Assembly: GCA_021158195.1 (NCBI GenBank)
Contig: JAGGVA010000025.1
Location: forward strand, 1-16,652
Length of the DNA: 16,652 bases
Reading direction: 5' to 3'
Origin: a bacterium
Lineage (GTDB): Bacteria; Patescibacteriota; Minisyncoccia; Minisyncoccales; PEYH01
Shown: positions 11,941-16,652 of the stretch, in pieces
How the letters are laid out: each line of letters starts with the position of its first letter
How positions within the stretch are numbered: position 1 is the first letter of the stretch
Translations under genes and position numbers: made by a program
The notes under the pieces: model-generated
Databases searched by the model: none
Seen by the model: the letters and a program-made list of their open reading frames with translations, nothing else
Told to the model about the DNA's origin: nothing

Positions 11941-11970
11941 TAGCCATTATTTATTATTGATTTAAACAAT

Positions 11971-13665
11971 ATGCCAAAATTACAGAAAACAAAAAAAACT
12001 GAAAAGTTTATAAGAATTATTCCTTTGGGTGGACTGGGTGAAGTCGGAAGAAATATGACCCTTTTGGAATACAAGGATCAGATTTTGATTATTGATATGG
12101 GCCTTAAAATGCCTGAAGATGATATGCCGGGTATTGATTATGTTATCCCCAATATTAAGTATTTAAAAGGTAAAGAGAAAAACATTGTTGGGGTTGTTTT
12201 TACTCATGGTCACTATGATCATATTGGCGCTATTCCTTATCTTATTGAAAAACTTCAATACCCCACCCTATATGCGCCAGGTCTTGCTAAGGGTATTATT
12301 ATCAGAAGACAACAAGATTTTCCCCATCTTAAAAAATTAGACCTTAGAGAAGTTAGAGCGAAACAGAAAATTAAATTGGGTGTTTTTAGCATTGAGTTCT
12401 TTCGGCAAAATCACAATATTGCTGACAACCTTGGTCTTTTTATTAAAACTCCTCTGGGCAATATTGTACATACCTCTGACTTCAAATTCGACCCAGACCC
12501 TGTTTATGACAAGCCCACAGATTTTGAACATCTAAGAAGACTAGCAAAAAGAGGAGTGTTAGTTTTGATGTCTGATTCTACCGGAGCAGAAGAAGAGGGA
12601 CATTCTTTATCAGAAAGCACCATTATGGAAAACTTGGATAAAATCTTTGCTCAATCTAAAGGTAAAATTATTGCTGCTACCTTTGGATCTTTAATTAATC
12701 GTATTCAGCAACTTATTAGTTTATCTGAGAAATATAAAAGATACGTTGCCGTTGATGGTTATACAATGAGAACTAATGTAGAGATATGTAAAAAACTGGG
12801 ATATATTAAGGTTAAAAAAGGAACCCTCATATCCCCTCGCGCTCTTCAGAAATATCCCGACAACAAAATTACTTTAATATGCACTGGGGCTCAAGGCGAG
12901 GAACAAGCCATTTTAATGAGAATAGCAAATCGGGAATATCCTTATCTCAAAATTAGACCGAACGACACTGTTATCTTCTCTTCTTCTGTTATTCCGGGAA
13001 ACGAAAGAACTGTTCAAAGATTAAAAGATGAATTATATCGTCAGAAGGCAAAGGTTTATCATTACAAAATGATGGATATTCATGCTTCTGGACACGCCCG
13101 ACGCCAAGAACTTAAAAAGATGATCAGAATAATGAAACCCAAGTTCTTTATTCCAGTTCATGGGCAATATTCTATGCTTTTTAATCACGCTGAACTGGCA
13201 AAAGAATGTGGTATTCCAGAAAAAAATATTGCTATATTGGAAAACGGCGACATTCTCCGCGTAGAAAAAGAAAAAATTAGAATAGAAAAAGAAAAAGCGC
13301 CGGCAAATTATGTAATGGTAGACGGTTTGGGTGTAGGTGATTTCGGAGAGGTGGTCTTAAGAGATAGACAGGCATTAGCAAAAGATGGTATCTTTGTAAT
13401 TATTACTGTGGTTAACAGCCAAACAGGGAAAGTTATCGGCTCACCAGACATTATTTCTCGAGGTTTTGTTTATTTAAGAAGATCTAAAGATCTTTTGTCG
13501 GAAACAAGAAGGAAAACAGTTGAGATTGTTAATCAAGCAGCAGGACAAGGAAAGTCAGTTAACTGGGCTTATGTTAAAAATATTATTAGAAATAAACTTG
13601 GCGATTTCCTTTTCTCAAAAACAAAAAAACGGCCAATGATTCTGCCGGTGGTCATAGAGGTGTAA
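11971..13665 (+). CDS. rnj: Ribonuclease J (beta-CASP metallo-beta-lactamase RNase)
   Basis: Endo- and 5'-3' exoribonuclease for mRNA turnover and rRNA maturation, acting on 5'-monophosphate RNA in the cytoplasm. 564 residues, family-typical. The metallo-beta-lactamase motif THGHYDHIGA (78-87; ligands His79, His81, Asp83, His84) follows the start motif IIPLGGLGEVGRNM. The further ligands are in FFRQNHNIADNLG and VHTSDFKFDPDP. The beta-CASP part carries LMSDSTGAEEEGHSLSE and the closing HASGHARRQELKKMI and PVHGQYSM blocks; the C-terminal RNase J domain follows (about 450-564). The ATG at 11971 has no Shine-Dalgarno and no clear promoter close by, although the upstream repeats may hold one. It converges on the mutase gene. 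Confidence 0.97.
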   Translation: MPKLQKTKKTEKFIRIIPLGGLGEVGRNMTLLEYKDQILIIDMGLKMPEDDMPGIDYVIPNIKYLKGKEKNIVGVVFTHGHYDHIGAIPYLIEKLQYPTLYAPGLAKGIIIRRQQDFPHLKKLDLREVRAKQKIKLGVFSIEFFRQNHNIADNLGLFIKTPLGNIVHTSDFKFDPDPVYDKPTDFEHLRRLAKRGVLVLMSDSTGAEEEGHSLSESTIMENLDKIFAQSKGKIIAATFGSLINRIQQLISLSEKYKRYVAVDGYTMRTNVEICKKLGYIKVKKGTLISPRALQKYPDNKITLICTGAQGEEQAILMRIANREYPYLKIRPNDTVIFSSSVIPGNERTVQRLKDELYRQKAKVYHYKMMDIHASGHARRQELKKMIRIMKPKFFIPVHGQYSMLFNHAELAKECGIPEKNIAILENGDILRVEKEKIRIEKEKAPANYVMVDGLGVGDFGEVVLRDRQALAKDGIFVIITVVNSQTGKVIGSPDIISRGFVYLRRSKDLLSETRRKTVEIVNQAAGQGKSVNWAYVKNIIRNKLGDFLFSKTKKRPMILPVVIEV

Positions 13666-13712
13666 CAGAAATTAGATCCAAATTTTTAGTTCTTAATTTT
13701 TAGTTTTTATTC

Positions 13713-13798
13713 AATTTTTATTTCTTAATTTTTAAACAAGCTCCCGTCTCTTTTATTGTTCTTTTGGGCTAAATTATATTATTTAAGAAATAAAAATT
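13713..13798. terminator. AT-rich inverted repeat between convergent genes, likely bidirectional terminator
   Basis: A perfect 16-bp inverted repeat, AATTTTTATTTCTTAA (13713-13728) against its complement (13783-13798), flanked by further imperfect AATTTTTAG/AAATTAAAAATT complementarity. It lies between the stop codons of RNase J (+) and the mutase (-), with T-runs available in both directions. The long loop (54 bases) and lack of G/C make it an atypical terminator. Confidence 0.45.
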
Positions 13799-13835
13799 AC
13801 AAATTAAAAATTGATTAAAAATTACAAATTAAAAA

Positions 13836-15224
13836 TTAAAAACTACTTGACTGCCCCAAAATCATCTCTGTAAGCTCTCTTATTTTCTCCTCAAGCAATT
13901 CTCTTGTTTCTGCTTCAACCGTAAGCCTCAATACCGGCTCTGTATTTGATGGCCTCACATTAAACCACCAATCTTTATACTCCACCGTCAAGCCATCAAT
14001 TTTGGAGATTTTTCCATCTTTATAAATCCTTTCTAACTCTTTTATTTTCTCTAATTTATCTTCTACTTCGAAATTGATTTCTTTTGAGTTAAAATATTTG
14101 GCAATCGGCTTTATCAATTCGGAAAGCGGCTGGTTGAGTTTTTCCAAAACTTCCATTATCCTGAAAAGGGTTAAAATCGGACTTTCTGAATAATGATTTT
14201 CTTTCCAGAAGAAGTGACCCGAAAGTTCAGCGCCCAAAGCGGCTTTGTATTTTCGCATTAAATCTTTAATAAAAGGATACCCTACCCTGCTCTTGATTAT
14301 TTTAATATTTTCTTGTTCTAAAACATCTCGCACGCCCCGGCTTGCTCGGGCATCACAAATAACAATTAAATCTTTTGTGACGCTTTGCGCTTCTTTAAGA
14401 TAGTGTTTTGCTAAAACTCCTAAAATAAAATCTGCTCTCTGGGCATTTCCTTTCTCATCAAAAAACACAATCCGGTCACCATCGCCATCAAAGGCAATTC
14501 CAAAATTAAGTTTTTGATCTCGAATTATCTTTCTTAGTTCTGTTAAAAGTTCTGTTCTAAGAGGATTTGGTTCGTGATTTGGGAAGTTTCCGTCCGGCTC
14601 TTCAAAAATTCCGATATAATTCAGTGAGAATTTTTTGGCAATTTCTTTGAAAAACAAACTCCAGCAGCCATTAGAAAAATCTGCTGCAAACTTCAGTTTA
14701 GAAGGATCTCCCTTGGGTAAGTTTTTCTCTAAAAATTCTAAATATTGGTCAAAAAATTTAACCTCCTCTACTCTGCCCTTGCCTGAACGTTCTTTTTCAA
14801 AGGATCTTTTCTTAATAATCTTGTATAAAATTTCTGTACCTTGATTAGTAGCCAGAGGATTTACTTCCCGTAAAAAAAGTTTGAAACCGTTATATTCTCT
14901 TGGATTATGAGAAGCAGTTACCATTATTGATCCATCAACTTTAAGATGCCAATTTCCAAAAAAATGAATGGGGGTTGCTGCAATTCCCCCGTTTAAAACT
15001 TTTGCTCCCTGATCAACTAATCCTGAAATCAAATTTTCAAAAAGAGATTTGGAGGAACTTCTTACATCATAATTTACCAAAATTATAGGAGAAGAAAGAT
15101 AATATTTTTGAGCAAGAAAAAAAGCAAACGCCCTGCCTATTAAATAAGCCGTCTTTTCATTGATCTGACTTGGATACACTCCTCTAATATCGTACCTTCT
15201 AAAAATTTCTGAATTCACTTTCAT
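13836..15224 (-). CDS. manB: Phosphomannomutase/phosphoglucomutase (alpha-D-phosphohexomutase)
   Basis: Interconverts hexose-6- and hexose-1-phosphates (mannose and/or glucose), feeding nucleotide-sugar and polysaccharide synthesis. 462 residues with the four expected regions: the phosphoserine loop TASHNPREYNG (Ser105 in SHNP); the metal loop AFDGDGDR (Asp246, 248, 250); the sugar-specificity loop GAELSGHFFW (ELSGH at 333-337); and the phosphate-binding loop RPSNTEP (424-430). Two Cys-containing segments and the N-terminal FRRYDIRGVYP are typical of AlgC/ManB-type enzymes. PMM and PGM activity cannot be separated by sequence alone, so the symbol is tentative. The -10 box lies 6 bases before ATG 15224, predicting a leaderless mRNA. 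It shares a pathway with the isomerase at 10681. Confidence 0.93.
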   Translation of the reverse strand: MKVNSEIFRRYDIRGVYPSQINEKTAYLIGRAFAFFLAQKYYLSSPIILVNYDVRSSSKSLFENLISGLVDQGAKVLNGGIAATPIHFFGNWHLKVDGSIMVTASHNPREYNGFKLFLREVNPLATNQGTEILYKIIKKRSFEKERSGKGRVEEVKFFDQYLEFLEKNLPKGDPSKLKFAADFSNGCWSLFFKEIAKKFSLNYIGIFEEPDGNFPNHEPNPLRTELLTELRKIIRDQKLNFGIAFDGDGDRIVFFDEKGNAQRADFILGVLAKHYLKEAQSVTKDLIVICDARASRGVRDVLEQENIKIIKSRVGYPFIKDLMRKYKAALGAELSGHFFWKENHYSESPILTLFRIMEVLEKLNQPLSELIKPIAKYFNSKEINFEVEDKLEKIKELERIYKDGKISKIDGLTVEYKDWWFNVRPSNTEPVLRLTVEAETRELLEEKIRELTEMILGQSSSF

Positions 15225-15230
15225 ATATTT

Positions 15231-15258
15231 ATTATAAAATTTTCTCCCACTAAAACAA
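15231..15258 (-). promoter_or_regulatory. Predicted promoter of the hexomutase gene (leaderless)
   Basis: On the minus strand, TTGTTT (15258-15253), a 16-base spacer, and perfect TATAAT (15236-15231), then 6 bases and the ATG. Transcription should start at or within the start codon. Confidence 0.65.
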
Positions 15259-15284
15259 CTTTTTTAAAACTCCCTCCTCCCAAA

Positions 15285-15324
15285 CCGCTGTAATAACATT
15301 GCCATGGCAATGTTATTACAGCGG
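15285..15324. repeat. Perfect 40-bp palindrome with no loop
   Basis: Two 20-base arms, the left from CCGCTGTAAT to CATTGCCA and the right its exact reverse complement, meeting at CCATGG (15302-15307). It lies between the divergent promoters of the hexomutase and rpsF, 13 bases upstream of the rpsF -35 box. It may be a cruciform-forming repeat element or an operator for one or both genes. Confidence 0.85.
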
Positions 15325-15337
15325 GATAGTGTAGGGG

Positions 15338-15366
15338 TTGACTTGAGGCGGGGTTATTGTTAATAT
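15338..15366 (+). promoter_or_regulatory. Predicted promoter of rpsF-ssb-rpsR
   Basis: TTGACT (15338-15343), exactly 17 bases, TAATAT (15361-15366). A leader of about 17 bases would precede the ATG at 15390. Confidence 0.7.
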
Positions 15367-15389
15367 GAAAAAACTTAAATCTTAAGCGT

Positions 15390-15827
15390 ATGAAGAGATA
15401 TTATGAATTAACATTCATTGCCAATCCCACTTTAGAACAAAAAGAAATAGAAAATCTTATAAACTCTGTCAAAGAGGATATTTTGGTTTTAGGAGGAGAA
15501 ATAAAAAACGAACTTCAACCAAAAGCAATTCAATTGGCTTACCCAATTAAAAAATTTAAAAATGCTTATCTTGTCAGTTTTGATTTGGAAATAGAAGCAC
15601 AAAAATCAGAAGAAATCAAGAAAAAATTAGATCAAAAAGAAGAAGTTTTAAGGTATATTTTATTTAAAAAACAACCACCAAAATTTATAGCCCAAAAAGA
15701 AAAAAGCCAAGCCCCTTCTCCTAAAGCAGAAAAAACCGAACCCAAAAAGATTAAAAAACCTGTAAAGGTCGAACTTGAAGAAATAGACAAAAAATTAGAA
15801 GAAATACTTCAAAATGAACCTAAATAA
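15390..15827 (+). CDS. rpsF: 30S ribosomal protein S6 (bS6) with charged C-terminal extension
   Basis: Small-subunit protein that pairs with S18 on the platform. The core S6 fold is at about 1-96, beginning MKRYYELTFIANPTLEQKEI and containing the typical LAYPIKKFKNAYLVSFDLE and a closing YILFKKQPPK. The protein runs to 145 residues: the last 45 or so are a Lys/Glu/Pro-rich, probably disordered tail (APSPKAEKTEPKKIKKPVKV) ending in a predicted short helix. This is longer than many S6 proteins (about 95-135). First gene of the rpsF-ssb-rpsR operon. No Shine-Dalgarno before ATG 15390. Confidence 0.95.
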   Translation: MKRYYELTFIANPTLEQKEIENLINSVKEDILVLGGEIKNELQPKAIQLAYPIKKFKNAYLVSFDLEIEAQKSEEIKKKLDQKEEVLRYILFKKQPPKFIAQKEKSQAPSPKAEKTEPKKIKKPVKVELEEIDKKLEEILQNEPK

Positions 15828-16263
15828 AGTTTTTCTTCTGGGTAATTTAACTGCTGATCCTGAGATAAGAACTACTCCTTCGGGCAAATCTGTCTGTCGA
15901 TTCCGAATGGCAACAAATAGATTCTGGGTTGATCGACAAAGCGGAGAAAAGAAACAAAGCGTAGAATATCACTCCGTAGTGGCTTGGGACAAACTTGCCA
16001 ATATCGTGTCTCAGTATCTCTCAAAAGGGCGTCTCGTCTTTGTAGAGGGTAGGCTTGTTACAAGAACCTGGGAGGATGGATCAGGAAATAAAAGATCCCG
16101 CACTGAGATTATTGCAGAAAATATTCAACTTGGTCCAAGATTTGGTCAATCCGCCAGCCAAGAAAAACCTCCCACTCCCTCACAAACACCTCCTGCCCCA
16201 GAAGAAGAGATTCCAATCATTGAAGAAGGAGAAGATATCAATGTAGACGAAATTCCTTTTTAG
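15814..16263 (+). CDS. ssb: Single-stranded DNA-binding protein
   Basis: Coats ssDNA in replication, recombination and repair. 149 residues: an OB fold at about 1-108 (MNLNKVFLLGNLTADPEIR, CRFRMATNRFW, VEYHSVVAWDKLANIV, GRLVFVEGRLVTRTWED), then a Pro/Gln-rich linker, then an acidic tail ending VDEIPF, the conserved C-terminal tip that recruits partner proteins. It overlaps rpsF by 14 bases in a different frame, so translation is likely coupled. No Shine-Dalgarno in the overlapping rpsF codons. Confidence 0.97.
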   Translation: MNLNKVFLLGNLTADPEIRTTPSGKSVCRFRMATNRFWVDRQSGEKKQSVEYHSVVAWDKLANIVSQYLSKGRLVFVEGRLVTRTWEDGSGNKRSRTEIIAENIQLGPRFGQSASQEKPPTPSQTPPAPEEEIPIIEEGEDINVDEIPF

Positions 16264-16301
16264 GAATTCAACGCAAATGATTAAAATTGTTTAGCAAAAC
16301 T

Positions 16302-16502
16302 ATGAATGATTGTTATTTTTGTAAGCAAAACATAAAAGAGGTCGATTTCAAAGAAGTAGACCTCTTAAAAAAGTTTATTACTGGTTTAGGAAAAATTAGA
16401 TCCCGTAAAAAAACCGGTCTTTGTAAATATCATCAAAGACGCATTGCTCAAGCAATTAAAAGAGCCCGCAATTTAGGCTTGCTCTCCCCTACTGAAAAAT
16501 AG
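16302..16502 (+). CDS. rpsR: 30S ribosomal protein S18 (bS18), zinc-type
   Basis: Platform protein of the small subunit, partner of S6. From ATG 16302 it has 66 residues. Cys4, Cys7, Cys41 and His44 (CYFC ... CKYH) form a C-x2-C...C-x2-H set fitting the zinc-binding form of S18. The core VDLLKKFITGLGKIRSRKKTG and QRRIAQAIKRARNLGLL is conserved. The frame opens at a TTG at 16287, but ATG 16302 gives the canonical N-terminus. Third gene after ssb (38-base gap). No rplI follows, only the convergent recA end 3 bases away. No Shine-Dalgarno. Confidence 0.95.
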   Translation: MNDCYFCKQNIKEVDFKEVDLLKKFITGLGKIRSRKKTGLCKYHQRRIAQAIKRARNLGLLSPTEK

Positions 16503-16505
16503 CCC

Positions 16506-16652
16506 CTACAACTCCTCTTCTTTCTTTTGTTCTTCTTTTACTTTTTCTAAAACATCTTTTCTTATCTTTTCCACTAACTTTGGGTTTTTTCTCAAAAATT
16601 GCTTTACTGCTTCCATTCCCTGCCCCAACTTCTGCTTTTCATATTCTAACCA
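16506..16652 (-). CDS. recA: Recombinase RecA, C-terminal end (cut by window edge)
   Basis: The minus-strand frame entering from the right edge encodes 48 residues then TAG. It reads WLEYEKQKLGQGMEAVKQFL, then RKNPKLVEKIRKDVLEKV, matching the C-terminal domain of RecA just after the ATPase core (family form: S-W-[FY]-x-Y-x-x-x-x-L-G-Q-G-x-E-N). The last residues are a short Lys/Glu tail (EEQKKEEEL); the acidic C-terminus is a known modulator of RecA in other bacteria. The stop lies 3 bases from the rpsR stop on the other strand, with no terminator between them. The catalytic core lies outside the window. Confidence 0.9.
   Translation of the reverse strand, partial: WLEYEKQKLGQGMEAVKQFLRKNPKLVEKIRKDVLEKVKEEQKKEEEL

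Noticed and set aside
1..16652. Recoded TGA (Gracilibacteria/Absconditabacteria-type code 25)
   Set aside because: The ATPase and holin-like genes end at TGA exactly where the next gene begins, and no family protein needs an internal TGA read as glycine.

Overview
AT-rich bacterial chromosome with short intergenic gaps and the standard meaning of TGA as a stop. The gene content points to Patescibacteria (candidate phyla radiation), Parcubacteria- or Microgenomates-like. Supporting signs are a bacterial-type SIS-domain phosphoglucose/phosphomannose isomerase, a DUF2207/LemA/HtpX cluster, an rpsF-ssb-rpsR operon with no rplI behind it, a palindromic repeat read in frame as LPAGRQ, and an almost complete lack of Shine-Dalgarno sequences. 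This placement is inferred from gene content and style, with no database search.

Layout. 1-515 (-): start of an MscS-type channel gene, cut by the window edge. 516-865: about 350 bases with no gene, rich in inverted repeats. 866-954 (-): tRNA-Ser(GGA). 1038-5306 (-): a tightly packed envelope operon read lemA, DUF2207, Bergerat-fold ATPase, STAS-like DUF4325, htpX. 5356-7582 (-): groES-groEL with its own promoter, a diverged CIRCE-like operator, an intercistronic hairpin and a terminator. 7628-7969 (-): a small unrecognised four-helix membrane protein, divergent from the next operon. 8091-11697 (+): phage-holin-IV-like membrane protein, secG, a membrane-anchored family-5 solute-binding protein carrying a peptidoglycan-binding insert, and the sugar-phosphate isomerase. 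11773-11856 (+): tRNA-Leu(CAG). 11971-13665 (+): RNase J. 13836-15224 (-): phosphomannomutase/phosphoglucomutase, convergent with RNase J. 15390-16502 (+): rpsF, ssb, rpsR. 16506-16652 (-): the 3' end of recA, converging on rpsR with a 3-base gap.

How it works together. The minus-strand block is largely protein and envelope quality control (GroESL, the HtpX protease, LemA, a mechanosensitive channel). The plus-strand block is export (SecG), peptide binding at the cell surface and sugar-phosphate metabolism. The isomerase and the mutase together would interconvert fructose-6-P with glucose-6-P/mannose-6-P and then hexose-1-P. RNase J and the ribosomal/SSB/RecA genes are housekeeping.

The least ordinary features are: the five-gene operon that places an RsbW-like ATPase and STAS-like pair between DUF2207 and HtpX; the groESL operator with CIRCE geometry but altered inner bases; repeat and domain insertions inside two proteins; helically phased AAATTT repeats beside gene ends; and promoters whose -10 boxes lie so near the ATG that the mRNAs should be leaderless or nearly so.
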